Origin: Streptomyces sp. RFCAC02 | GTDB taxonomy: Bacteria; Actinomycetota; Actinomycetes; Streptomycetales; Streptomycetaceae | Reading direction: 5' to 3' | Assembly: GCF_004193175.1 (NCBI RefSeq) | Contig: NZ_SAUH01000001.1 | Span: 4,249,501-4,313,500 of the forward strand | Length of the DNA: 64,000 bases | Shown: positions 54,081 through 62,812 of the stretch, piece by piece | Layout: each line of letters opens with the position of its first letter | Position numbering within the stretch: position 1 is the stretch's first letter | Translations under genes and position numbers: made by a program | Notes under the pieces: generated by a model | What the model was told of the DNA's origin: nothing | Databases searched by the model: none | Seen by the model: only the letters and a program-made list of their open reading frames with translations

Positions 54081-55532
54081 CTAGGTCCGGGCCGGGGCGG
54101 GCGGCGGTGCGGGTACCCCGGCCGCGCCAGCCGCGTACAGCGCGTGCGCCGCCCGCAGCACGGTCGTGTCCGCGTGCCGCGCGGCCACGATCTGCAGCCC
54201 GGCCGGCAGCCCGTCGGCGTCCAGCCCGCAGGGCAGGGACGCGGCGGGCTGCTGCGTCATGTTGAACGGGTAGGTGAACGGCGTCCAGTCCGTCCAGCGG
54301 GTCATCCCCGAGCCCGCGGGCACCTCGGCGCCGGCCTCGAACGCGGTCAGCGGCATCGTCGGCGTCACCAGTACGTCGAACCGCTCGTGGAAGGCGCCCA
54401 TCGCGCGCCCCGCCGCCATCCGCACGTCCACCGCCGCCAGGTAGTCCAGCGCCGAGTACCGCGCGCCGGCCGCGCGGATCTCGGCGAGCCCCGGGTCGAG
54501 GGCCGCCGCCCCTGCGGCGTCGAGCCCCTGCGTGACCCGCGCCGCGCCGCTGAACCACAGCACATGGAACGCCTCCCGCAGCACGTCGAGCGGCGGCAGC
54601 GGCGGGTCGGTCTCGGTCACCTCCGCCCCCAGCTCCGCCAGCCGCTCCACCCCGCGCCGCACGGCGGCGGCGACGTCCGGCGCCACCTGCTGCCCCGGCC
54701 ACACCGACGGCGAGTACGCCACCTCAAGGCCCCGCACGGCCGCCGCCGCGCCCTCGGAGTCCGGCGCCAGAGCCGCGGCGAAGCCCCCGCCGGCAGCCGG
54801 GGCGAGCTGCGACCAGTCCCGCGCGTCGGGCCGCGCGATCACATCCATGAGCAGCGCCGCGTCCGCGGCGTCCCGCGTCATCGGCCCGACGTGCGCCAGC
54901 GTCCCGAACGCGCTCGCCGGGTACAGCGGCACCCGCCCGTACGTCGGCTTCAGCGCGAAGATCCCGCAGAACGACGCCGGGATCCGCACCGACCCCCCGC
55001 CGTCCGTCCCGAGACTCAGCGGCCCGGCGCCGGCCGCCACCGCGGCGGCGCTGCCGCCGCTCGACCCGCCCGCCGTCCGCGCCGGGTCGTACGGATTGCC
55101 CGTGACACCGGACAGCGGCGAGTCCGTCACGCCCTTCCAGCCGTACTCCGGCGTCGTCGTCTTGCCGAGGATGACCGCGCCCGCCTCCCGCAGTCGCGCC
55201 ACCGCCGGCGCGTCCTCCGTCCACGGCCCGTCCCCGGCCGGCACCGCCGCCGAGCCCCGCCGCGTCGGGTGCCCGCGCTGCAGCAGGATGTCCTTCACCG
55301 TCACCGGCACCCCGTCCAGCGGGCCGGCCGGCTCACCGCGCAGCCAGCGCCGCTCCGCGGCCCGTGCCGCCTCCAGGGCGCCCTCGGGATCGACGAGGAC
55401 GAACGCGTTCACCGCCCCCTGGACGTCGTCGGCGCGGCGCAGCGCCGCCTCGGCCGCCTCGACCGGCGACAGGGAGCCCGCGGCGTAGCGTTCGGCGAGC
55501 CGGGCGGCGCTCAGCGCGGTGACCTCGGTCAT
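54081..55532 (-). CDS. Amidase-signature family hydrolase
   Basis: 483 residues. Ser-cisSer-Lys triad: Lys in GVPVTVKDILL (about 79), Ser pair in TAGGSSGGSAAAVAAGAG (about 153-158), with GTDGGGSVRIPASFCGIFAL following. Hydrolyses a small amide. No fusion or transit peptide. It starts 7 bases after the dehydrogenase's stop, in the same operon. Its substrate, presumably the imported compound or a derivative, is unknown. Confidence 0.9.
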   Translation of the reverse strand: MTEVTALSAARLAERYAAGSLSPVEAAEAALRRADDVQGAVNAFVLVDPEGALEAARAAERRWLRGEPAGPLDGVPVTVKDILLQRGHPTRRGSAAVPAGDGPWTEDAPAVARLREAGAVILGKTTTPEYGWKGVTDSPLSGVTGNPYDPARTAGGSSGGSAAAVAAGAGPLSLGTDGGGSVRIPASFCGIFALKPTYGRVPLYPASAFGTLAHVGPMTRDAADAALLMDVIARPDARDWSQLAPAAGGGFAAALAPDSEGAAAAVRGLEVAYSPSVWPGQQVAPDVAAAVRRGVERLAELGAEVTETDPPLPPLDVLREAFHVLWFSGAARVTQGLDAAGAAALDPGLAEIRAAGARYSALDYLAAVDVRMAAGRAMGAFHERFDVLVTPTMPLTAFEAGAEVPAGSGMTRWTDWTPFTYPFNMTQQPAASLPCGLDADGLPAGLQIVAARHADTTVLRAAHALYAAGAAGVPAPPPAPART

Positions 55533-55539
55533 CGGATCA

Positions 55540-56571
55540 TCAGTCCTTCCGTCCGTCGGGCGGTGGCGCCGCCGGTGCGTCGGCCGGGACGTAGCCGAGC
55601 CGTTTGTCGACGACGTTGAACAGCGGCTCGCCCGCCAGCCAGCGCTCCGCGTTGTCCTGGAACTGCTCGGCCAGGTCGTCGCGCCAGCCGACCGTGTCGC
55701 CGCTCATGTGCGGCGACACGAACAGCCCCGGCGCCGACCACAGCGCGCTGTCCGGGGGCAGCGGCTCCGTGGCGAACACGTCGAGCGCCGCCCGCGCGGG
55801 ACGCCCGGCCGCGAGCGCGGCCGCCAGGTCGTCCTCCACGACGTGCCCGCCGCGCCCCACGTTGATGAACGCCGCCCCGGGCCGCATCGCGGCGAACGCC
55901 GCCGCGTCGAACATGCCCGTCGTCCCGGCCGTCAGCGGCGCCGCGCAGATCACCCAGTCGGCGCCGCCCAGCAGCCCGTGCAGCTCATCGGCGGCCCGTA
56001 CGCCGTCCCGCGCGCGCCGCCCCACCAGGACCACGTCCATCCCGAGCGCCGACAGCACCGCGGCGATCCGCCGCCCGATCGGACCCGACCCCACGACGAC
56101 GGCCCGGCCGCCCGCGACCTTCACCGTCTCCCGGTGCCGCCAGCGGCGTTCGCGCTGCAGCTCCCAGGTGCCGAGCAGGTCCTTCGCCATCGCCAGGACG
56201 AGCCCCGCCACGTACTCGGCGATCGGCTGGTCGAAGACGCCGCGCGCGTTGGTCAGGACGGTGTCGGAGCCGACCAGGCCGGGGAACAGCAGCCGGTCCA
56301 CGCCCGCGCTCGCCGTGTGGACCCAGCCCGGCCGGCTCCCCGGCGGGGGCCAGGCGTCGCGCACCGCGTCCGACAGGAAGTCCCACACCAGGAGGGCGTC
56401 CGCCCCCGGGAGCAGGCCGGGCAGTGACGCGGCGTCGGCCCGCACCACCTCGACACGGCCGGCGATGCGGTCCAGCCGGGCCGGCGGATCGGCGTCCAGC
56501 ACGACGACGCGGGGCGGCGGCCCGGCGGCACCGCGGCCGGGCGGGGGCGGAGGAAGCGCGGAGGACGTCAT
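55540..56571 (-). CDS. D-2-hydroxyacid dehydrogenase
   Basis: 343 residues. NAD-binding motif VVVGSGPIGRRIAAVLSALG (about 155), with catalytic Arg in NVGRGGHVVEDD, Glu in DVFATEPLP and His in SPHMSGDT. Interconverts a 2-oxoacid and a D-2-hydroxyacid. Start ATG 56571, following GGAGG; the upstream in-frame extension is not conserved-looking. First gene of the two-gene minus-strand operon with the amidase. Confidence 0.9.
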   Translation of the reverse strand: MTSSALPPPPPGRGAAGPPPRVVVLDADPPARLDRIAGRVEVVRADAASLPGLLPGADALLVWDFLSDAVRDAWPPPGSRPGWVHTASAGVDRLLFPGLVGSDTVLTNARGVFDQPIAEYVAGLVLAMAKDLLGTWELQRERRWRHRETVKVAGGRAVVVGSGPIGRRIAAVLSALGMDVVLVGRRARDGVRAADELHGLLGGADWVICAAPLTAGTTGMFDAAAFAAMRPGAAFINVGRGGHVVEDDLAAALAAGRPARAALDVFATEPLPPDSALWSAPGLFVSPHMSGDTVGWRDDLAEQFQDNAERWLAGEPLFNVVDKRLGYVPADAPAAPPPDGRKD

Positions 56572-56776
56572 GGCCGGGAAACCATTTCGAAACCCTTGTC
56601 TGGTCGGCTGAGGCGCAGGATTGACCACGGTAGGAACCAGACCTACCTTCGTCAACGCGGGCATCTTCGCCCACGGTTGCCGCTCCCCACGGCCGGGACA
56701 GCTCCACGCCCCCGGAACCGTCCCCACAACTCAGCGCCACGACCCAGCCCCTCCGTCAGGTGAATCGGGGTACCTC

Positions 56777-57694
56777 ATGGATGTCTCCTTCCTCGGCGGC
56801 CCGCAACCGCAGGCCGGCGTCGGCGTCGTCGCTCCCTTCGACTTCGCGCTCGACCGCGAGCTGTGGCGGTGGGTGCCCGACGACGTGTCACTGCATCTGA
56901 CGCGGACGCCGTTCGTGCCCGTCGAGGTCAGTCTCGACCTGGCGCGAATGGTCAGCGAGCACGAGACGCTGCGCGCCGCCGTCGGCACCCTGTGCGCTGT
57001 CTCCCCGGAGGTCGTCGCGTACGCCTGCACGTCCGGCAGCTTCGTCAGCGGGGTCGCCGGCGAACGCGCCATGCGCGCGGCGATGGCGCAGGCCGGCGGC
57101 ATGCCGGCCGTGACCACCTCGGGGGCACTGCTCGACGCGCTGGGCGAACTCGGCGCCCGGCGGATCGCCGTCGTCACGCCGTACACCAAGTCGGTGACCG
57201 ACGCCCTGGAGGTCTACCTCGCGGAGGCCGGCGTCCAGGTCACCGGCCGCAGCTACCTCGGCCTCACCCGCGAGATCTGGCGCGTCGCCTACCGCGATGT
57301 CGTCGACATGGCGCGCGCCGCGGCCGTCGGGGCGCCCGACGCGCTGTTCATCAGCTGCACCAACCTCCCGACGTACGACGTCATCCCGCAGTTGGAGGCC
57401 GAGCTCCGCATGCCGGTCGTCTCGGCCAACCAGGTCACCGTCTGGGCCGCCCTCCGCTCGCTCGGCAAGGAGGCCGTCGGCCCCTACCAGGCGCTCCTCG
57501 ATCCGGCGGCCAGGAGAGGTCCCGCGTCCCTGCCGCCCGCCGTCCCCGCCCAGCCGGCCGCCCCCGTGGCGCCGCCCGTCCCCGCCGTGGCGGTCGCCCC
57601 CGTCGCCGTGCCGCAGGACGCCGCCGACCCCGCCGAGACCGACATCGTCCCGCAGGACGCGATCGACCCGGCCGCGCCCGACGACGACCGCTGA
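56777..57694 (+). CDS. EutA-like Asp/Glu racemase-fold protein, two-cysteine form
   Basis: 305 residues. Asp/Glu racemase/maleate isomerase fold with both catalytic-position cysteines: Cys84 in AYACTSGSFV and Cys194 in FISCTNLPTY. The last 60 residues are a Pro/Ala-rich low-complexity tail containing the repeat PQDAxDPA twice. EutA proteins of ectoine clusters belong here, but so do maleate isomerases and arylmalonate decarboxylases. Divergent from the dehydrogenase; 26 bases upstream of its own paralogue, so cotranscribed. Confidence 0.85.
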   Translation: MDVSFLGGPQPQAGVGVVAPFDFALDRELWRWVPDDVSLHLTRTPFVPVEVSLDLARMVSEHETLRAAVGTLCAVSPEVVAYACTSGSFVSGVAGERAMRAAMAQAGGMPAVTTSGALLDALGELGARRIAVVTPYTKSVTDALEVYLAEAGVQVTGRSYLGLTREIWRVAYRDVVDMARAAAVGAPDALFISCTNLPTYDVIPQLEAELRMPVVSANQVTVWAALRSLGKEAVGPYQALLDPAARRGPASLPPAVPAQPAAPVAPPVPAVAVAPVAVPQDAADPAETDIVPQDAIDPAAPDDDR

Positions 57695-57720
57695 ACCCGC
57701 CCGGAAAGGAGCGCACCACC

Positions 57721-58470
57721 ATGACCGCGATCGCGGGATTCCTCTACCCGGGGCACTCGGCGGAGGACGACTTCCCCCGCATGGAGAAGCTGTTGAACGA
57801 CGCGGGGGCGGCCGTCCGCCTCCCGCTCGTCCACACCGACATCGGCACCGACGCCCACCGCGTCGACGCGCTGCTGGAGATGGGCTCGGTCGACCGCCTC
57901 ACGGCCGTCCTGCCCGACCTGACCGCCCAGGGCGCCGAGGCGGTCGTCTGGGCCTGCACGAGCGCCAGCTTCGTGTACGGCAGGGAGGGCGCGGGCGACC
58001 AGGTGACCCGCCTCGCGGCGGCGGCCGGACTGCCCGCGTCCAGTACGTCGTTCGCCTTCGCCCACGCCCTGCGCGCCATCGGCGCCCGGCGCGTCACCGT
58101 GGCCGCGACCTACCCGGACGACGTCGCGGCGCTGTTCGCCGCCTTCCTGCGCGACGGCGGCGCCGAGGTCACCGCGGTGCGCGGCAGCGGCATCATCACG
58201 GCCGCCGAGGTCGGCACCTGGGGCCGTGACGAGGTCCTCGCCCTGGTCCGCGAGGGCGACGACCCGACGGCCGACGCCGTCCTGCTGCCGGACACCGCCC
58301 TGCACACCGCCGCCTGGCTGCCCGACCTGGAGGCCGCCGCGGGCAAACCCGTCCTGACGGCCAACCAGGTGACCGCATGGGAAGGGCTGCGGCTTCTCGG
58401 CCACCCCACCGGTCCGTGCCCCCCGATGGGGACCCTCTTCAGCGCGGGCCGGGCGCCGGACGTCAGCTGA
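57721..58470 (+). CDS. EutA-like Asp/Glu racemase-fold protein, one-cysteine form
   Basis: 249 residues, paralogue of the preceding protein. Cys79 is kept (WACTSASFVYG), but the second position reads LLPDTALHTAAW, so Cys is replaced by Asp191. This is not a racemase active site; a decarboxylase- or isomerase-type reaction, or a regulatory role, is possible. GGAAAGGAG precedes ATG 57721. Its last eight bases overlap the convergent recombinase-like gene. Confidence 0.84.
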   Translation: MTAIAGFLYPGHSAEDDFPRMEKLLNDAGAAVRLPLVHTDIGTDAHRVDALLEMGSVDRLTAVLPDLTAQGAEAVVWACTSASFVYGREGAGDQVTRLAAAAGLPASSTSFAFAHALRAIGARRVTVAATYPDDVAALFAAFLRDGGAEVTAVRGSGIITAAEVGTWGRDEVLALVREGDDPTADAVLLPDTALHTAAWLPDLEAAAGKPVLTANQVTAWEGLRLLGHPTGPCPPMGTLFSAGRAPDVS

Positions 58471-58855
58471 GGCGCTCCCGCCGCGCCTTGCCGCCCGCCC
58501 GGAGAGCGTGCAGCGCCACACCGTGCCCGGACGCGGTCCTGACGGCCTCCTCCCAGGTCAGCGCGCGATCGGCCCGCTCGCCCACGGCGAACAGCGGGCC
58601 GGCCGTCCGGTCCCCGGCCAGGGTGCCGAGCAGCGCGGCCGTGCGGGCGCCGACGGCCGCACCGCCGGGTCTTGGCCCGCCGCCGTCCGCCGCGCCGTCG
58701 GCCGCGTCGGACACGTCGAGGGCGAGCAGGTCGAGGATCCGTATGTCGGTCTCCCACAGCAGCGCCCACAGTGCCCGGTGCACGACGGGCACGGACTCGT
58801 CGGTGAGGAGGGCGTCGATGCGGTCGGGGGTCACATGATCGGTTGTCATCGTCAT
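58463..58855 (-). CDS. Small protein resembling a tyrosine-recombinase core
   Basis: 130 residues, no sure family. Residues 18-50 (VHRALWALLWETDIRILDLL, then ALDVSD) closely resemble the start of the phage-integrase catalytic core with its first Arg, but no HxxR or catalytic Tyr segment follows, so recombinase activity is unlikely. ATG 58855 is taken; 58849 and 58879 are in frame. Its end overlaps the EutA-like gene. Possibly a domesticated core used as a scaffold or DNA binder. Confidence 0.6.
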   Translation of the reverse strand: MTMTTDHVTPDRIDALLTDESVPVVHRALWALLWETDIRILDLLALDVSDAADGAADGGGPRPGGAAVGARTAALLGTLAGDRTAGPLFAVGERADRALTWEEAVRTASGHGVALHALRAGGKARRERLS

Positions 58856-58937
58856 GGCCCGGAGTATGGTGCGCGCCATCCGCCCCGTACAGAGGGGGGC
58901 GGATGGACGTTCGACGGCGTCAGAGCCGTCGGAGCCG

Positions 58938-60695
58938 TCAGGCCCGTCCGGCCAGCAGGACGGCGAGGTGGTCGGCGGACATGGGCTTGGCGTAGTGCCA
59001 GCCCTGGCCGGTGTCGCAGCCGATGCGCCGGAGCCGCTCCGCCTGGGCGGGCCCCTCGACGCACTCGGCGGTCACGGTGAGCCCCAGTTTGTGGGCGAGC
59101 TGGACGAGGGCGGCGACGATCGTCTCGTCGGCCGGGTTCAGATGGCGGGCGGTGCGGAAGCCGCGGACGAACGCCCCGTCCAGCTTGAGCACCCGGACCG
59201 GGAGCCGGCTCAGGTAGGCGAGGTTCGAGTAGCCGGTGCCGAAGTCGTCGATGGCGATCCGCACCCCCATGTCGGACAGCGCCTGGAGCGCGCGCAGGGG
59301 GCGGCCCGCAGATCCCATGACGGCGGACTCGGTGAGTTCGAGCTGCAGCAGCCCGGACGGCAGGCCGGACTCGTGCAGGGCGGCCGCCACGTCGCTGACG
59401 AGGTCCGAGTCCCACACCTGGCGCACCGCGACGTTGACGCTCACGAAGAGCGGCGGCCCCGGGCTCTCGAGCTGCCAGCGGCGGGCCTGGCGGCACGCCT
59501 CGTTCAGCACCCAGCGGCCGAGCGGGACGATCGCGCCGTTCTCCTCTGCCAGGGGGACGAACTTGTCCGGACCGAGGCGGCCGAACTGCGGGTGCCGCCA
59601 GCGCACCAGCGCCTCCGCGCCGCGCACCACGTCGTCGGCCAGTCCGACGATCGGCTGGTACTCCAGTTGGAATTCGCCGCGTTCCACCGCCGGGCGGAGC
59701 GTGGACGACAGCGCCTGGCGCGCTCTGCGGTCGGCGTTGCGCTCGGGGTCGAACAGCGCCCAGCGGGCCTTGCCGTCGGCCTTGGCCCAGTAGAGCGTGG
59801 TGTCCGCGGCCTGCATGAGGCAGGTCGCGGTGGTGCCGGCCGCCTCGCGCTCGACGACGCCGATGCTGGCGGTGACCGCGAGCCGGTGCCGCGGCAGGTC
59901 GAACGGGCGCTGGAGTGCGACGAGCATCGTCTCGGCGAGGGCCGTCAGCTGGTCCGTGCCGCTGGACGCCTCCACGAGGACGGCGAACTCGTCCCCGCCG
60001 AGCCGCGCCACCAGGTGGCCGCCCGCGCCGGCGGCGCAGTGGGCGAGGCGCTGGGCGGCGGCGTCGAGGAGCTGGTCGCCCACGTCGTGGCCGAGGGTGT
60101 CGTTGACCGCCTTGAAGCCGTCGAGGTCGAGGTAGCACAGGCCCACGCGGCCGGTCGCCGTCTCGGCGAGCGCGCCGGCGAGCCGTTCGAGGAAGAGCGA
60201 GCGGTTGGGCAGCCGGGTCACCGGGTCGTGGGTCTGGACGTGGCGGAGGCGGTCCTCCAGGGCGTGGCGTTCGCTGACGTCCTCGACGGTGAGGAGCGCG
60301 GCCGAGTCGCCCGGGGCGGGGAGCGGCGCCATGGTGACCTCGGCCAGCAGGGTGTGGCCGTCGGCGTGCTTGAGGCGCCGGGTGCAGTGCAGGCGCTCGC
60401 CGTCGCCGTGGAGCACGGCGTGGTACTGGCCGCGGGTGCGGCCGTCGAGGCCGAGACCGGTCACGGAGTCGGCGCGCTGGCCGGCCAGGCCGTCCGCCTC
60501 GACCCCGAGGAGACGGCCGAACGCGGGGTTCGCCGAGACGATCTGCCCTGATCTGCCCACCAGCGCCATCGGGAGCTGGGCGATGCGGAAGGCGGCCCCG
60601 TGGTCGCGCTGAATACTACTCTCCGTGAAGGGTGAGGCCGTTCGGCCGAGGCCGCCTCCGGGGTCTTGGCCCGGTCCTTGGGGGGGTCCGTTCAC
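58938..60695 (-). CDS. PAS-GGDEF-EAL protein (c-di-GMP turnover)
   Basis: 585 residues. A PAS domain at about 40-150 (RIAQLPMALVGRSGQIVSAN), a GGDEF domain with intact RLGGDEFAVLV (about 231) and LPNRSLFLERL, and an EAL domain with EALVRW (about 362), ELTES, DDFGTGYSNLAYL. Both catalytic motifs look intact, so it could make and degrade c-di-GMP, which controls development through BldD in streptomycetes. The architecture matches CdgA-type proteins. GTG 60695 follows GGGAG at six bases; longer in-frame starts upstream lack a binding site. Confidence 0.88.
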   Translation of the reverse strand: MNGPPQGPGQDPGGGLGRTASPFTESSIQRDHGAAFRIAQLPMALVGRSGQIVSANPAFGRLLGVEADGLAGQRADSVTGLGLDGRTRGQYHAVLHGDGERLHCTRRLKHADGHTLLAEVTMAPLPAPGDSAALLTVEDVSERHALEDRLRHVQTHDPVTRLPNRSLFLERLAGALAETATGRVGLCYLDLDGFKAVNDTLGHDVGDQLLDAAAQRLAHCAAGAGGHLVARLGGDEFAVLVEASSGTDQLTALAETMLVALQRPFDLPRHRLAVTASIGVVEREAAGTTATCLMQAADTTLYWAKADGKARWALFDPERNADRRARQALSSTLRPAVERGEFQLEYQPIVGLADDVVRGAEALVRWRHPQFGRLGPDKFVPLAEENGAIVPLGRWVLNEACRQARRWQLESPGPPLFVSVNVAVRQVWDSDLVSDVAAALHESGLPSGLLQLELTESAVMGSAGRPLRALQALSDMGVRIAIDDFGTGYSNLAYLSRLPVRVLKLDGAFVRGFRTARHLNPADETIVAALVQLAHKLGLTVTAECVEGPAQAERLRRIGCDTGQGWHYAKPMSADHLAVLLAGRA

Positions 60696-61051
60696 CGATC
60701 GCTCCCGGTGGGCACTGGTCGCCTGTGGATGCCGCCGCGGGTCGACCGCCGCCCGCCCGCCGGGCATCCGCGCTGGAAATGTGGCGATCATAGAGGCTGT
60801 GGCGCGGCTCGTTCCAGTGCGTGGGCAGCCTGTCCCCGGGCCATCGACGGGTGCTGACGACCTGCTTTCGCGGAGCTGATCGTTTCTGCTCGACCGCTGT
60901 GCCCCGGCGACCGTTATCGATTGATGCTCACGGAGCGTCATGTTCGTGCCCATGACTCGTGCGGCGTACTGAAACAGGTCATTCCGTACCGGATGCGACC
61001 AGAGTGGGGACCGCGCCCCGCATGGCCCGCACGCCCGCACGGGAGGTCGAA
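60696..61051. promoter_or_regulatory. Divergent promoter region with an imperfect palindrome
   Basis: 356 bases without a convincing gene. The segment 60860-60960 is notably AT-richer than elsewhere. TGATGCTC-ACG-GAGCGTCA (60922-60940) is a 19-base palindrome with one mismatch per arm. It may regulate the c-di-GMP protein, the peptidase, or both. I looked for a BldD-type site and saw none. Confidence 0.35.
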
Positions 61052-62266
61052 GTGCGCCGTTCCCCCCGCCGCCCCGCAGCCGTCCTGACCGTGCTGGCGG
61101 CCCTCATGGGCACGACGCTGACCTCGGGTCCCGGCCGGGGCGCCGTGGCGGACGAGCCGTGCAGCCTGCCGCGTACGGGGGCGCACCACTCGGAGGGCGT
61201 GGACGGCTGGAACGACGACTACCCCCGGCCGGTGGGCGCGCTGCGGGCGGTGATGGTGTTCCTCTCCTTTCCCGATGCCAAGCCCAAGGCATCACCGGAG
61301 GAGATCGCTCGCGACTATTTCCCGGCTACATCCGACTATTTCGAAGCCGCTTCCTACGGCCGACTCGACCTGCGTGAGACGGTCGTCGAGAACTGGATCG
61401 CGATGCCGGAGCCGTCGGGCACCTATCGGATACAACGCGACTGGGAATCCGACCGGCGCTCCGCCTATCTGGGCGACGCCCTGAACGCCGTCGCCCCGCG
61501 CGTCGACCTCGGGGAGTACGACATCGTCTACCTGGTCGCCGACCCCGACGCGCCCGGTGTCGACTCCGACGCCACCAAGGTGGTCAACTTCGATCAGCCG
61601 GTCCTGGTGGACGACACCGAGATCCGGCGGATCGTGACCGTGTTTGAACGGCGCCCGCCGGACCGGAATGTGCTCGCGCATGAGACCGGTCACGTATTCG
61701 ATCTGCCCGATCTGTACAACCGACCGGAGGACGGCTTCGGTGACTGGGACACCCATGTGGGTGACTGGGATCTCATGGGCAGCCAGTTCGGACTGTCCCC
61801 GGAACTCTTCGGCTGGCACAAGTGGAAGCTCGGCTGGCTCACCACCGCCCATGTCGCCTGCGTCCGCGCGACCGGCACGAGCCACCACACGCTCCAGCCC
61901 CTCACCGCCCCCCTCGACTCCGGCGCCCCGGGGGCCGACACCCGGCTCGCCGTGGTGCGCACCGGGCCGCACGAGGCGCTCGTCGCGGAAGCGAGGACCC
62001 CCGCGGGCAACGACACCTCGACCTGCACCCGGGGCGTCCTGCTGTACCGCGTCCGCAGTGATGTGGCGTCCGCGGACGGACCCGTCGAGGTCCTCGACGG
62101 GCACCCGGGGACCAGTGCCTGTCACGCCGGCTCGGTGCACCCCAGGCTCGCCGACGCCCCGCTGGAGACGGGCGAGAGCTACTACGACGAGGACGGCGGC
62201 GTCCGTGTCGAGGTCGGCGCGCGCACGGCCACCGGCGGCTGGGACATCAAGATCACCCGCGGTTGA
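61052..62266 (+). CDS. Secreted zinc metallopeptidase (M6-like)
   Basis: 404 residues. A signal peptide (about 1-30, RRSPRRPAAVLTVLAALMGT), then a peptidase domain whose HETGHVFDLPDLYN (about 210-223) has the HExxHxxxxxD zinc pattern; WDLMGSQFGLSPELFGWHKW lies after it. Similar to immune inhibitor A-like M6 peptidases. Start GTG 61052 lies five bases from GGGAGG; the longer in-frame ATG 61022 has no such site. Likely a secreted hydrolase; its target is unknown. Confidence 0.8.
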   Translation: MRRSPRRPAAVLTVLAALMGTTLTSGPGRGAVADEPCSLPRTGAHHSEGVDGWNDDYPRPVGALRAVMVFLSFPDAKPKASPEEIARDYFPATSDYFEAASYGRLDLRETVVENWIAMPEPSGTYRIQRDWESDRRSAYLGDALNAVAPRVDLGEYDIVYLVADPDAPGVDSDATKVVNFDQPVLVDDTEIRRIVTVFERRPPDRNVLAHETGHVFDLPDLYNRPEDGFGDWDTHVGDWDLMGSQFGLSPELFGWHKWKLGWLTTAHVACVRATGTSHHTLQPLTAPLDSGAPGADTRLAVVRTGPHEALVAEARTPAGNDTSTCTRGVLLYRVRSDVASADGPVEVLDGHPGTSACHAGSVHPRLADAPLETGESYYDEDGGVRVEVGARTATGGWDIKITRG

Positions 62267-62367
62267 CCGCCCTCAGGGGAACGTGTGACCGTGCGGTGGC
62301 ATGGTGTGGCCGCCCCCGGCGGCGACGCCATAATGCGGGAAACCACCCGCTCCCCGAAGGGGGCCAT

Positions 62368-62811
62368 GTGTCGCGGATCCACTACGACCACTGCTTCAGG
62401 AACGGTGAGCCCTGCCGCCACGGACCGCCCGGAACCCTCGTCTACATCTGCGAGCCCGACCGGGGCACGGCCGACCGGCAGGCCCGCGACTGCGCCGAGT
62501 ACGCGCGCACCCGTGCCTGGCGGGTCGTGGGCACCATCATCGAGAGCACCCCGGACCGGCCGCTGGGGGAGCGCGAGGGCTGGCGGCGCGCCGGGGAGCG
62601 GCTGCGGGACGAGACCGCCGACGCCATCGTGACCTGGCATCCGCGCCATGTCGTGGGCACCGGTGGCGGTGCGGGGGAGACCGGTGGGGTGCGCGGCGCG
62701 AAGCAGGCGGACGACCGGGACGGCGCGGCGGCGTTCGCCGTGCTCCAGCGGGACTTCCGCGCGCGCCGCCTCGTGCTCGTCGCCGCGACCGGGGCGCCGG
62801 CGCCCGCGTGA
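62368..62811 (+). CDS. Serine-recombinase-like protein lacking the catalytic serine
   Basis: 147 residues. LVYICEPDRGTADRQARDCA then YARTRAWRVVGTIIES and DAIVTWHPRHV match the spacing of a resolvase N-terminal domain (YxRVSxxxQ ... GWEVV ... DAVVVWRLDR), but the position of the nucleophile Ser is occupied by ICEP. Probably not a recombinase. Start GTG 62368 behind AAGGGGG. The C-terminal part has no match. A small HTH gene follows on the opposite strand. Confidence 0.55.
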   Translation: MSRIHYDHCFRNGEPCRHGPPGTLVYICEPDRGTADRQARDCAEYARTRAWRVVGTIIESTPDRPLGEREGWRRAGERLRDETADAIVTWHPRHVVGTGGGAGETGGVRGAKQADDRDGAAAFAVLQRDFRARRLVLVAATGAPAPA

Positions 62812-62812
62812 G

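Noticed and set aside
58938..60695. BldD-type operator upstream of the GGDEF-EAL gene
   Set aside because: No sequence matching the spaced inverted repeat was found in 60696-60960.
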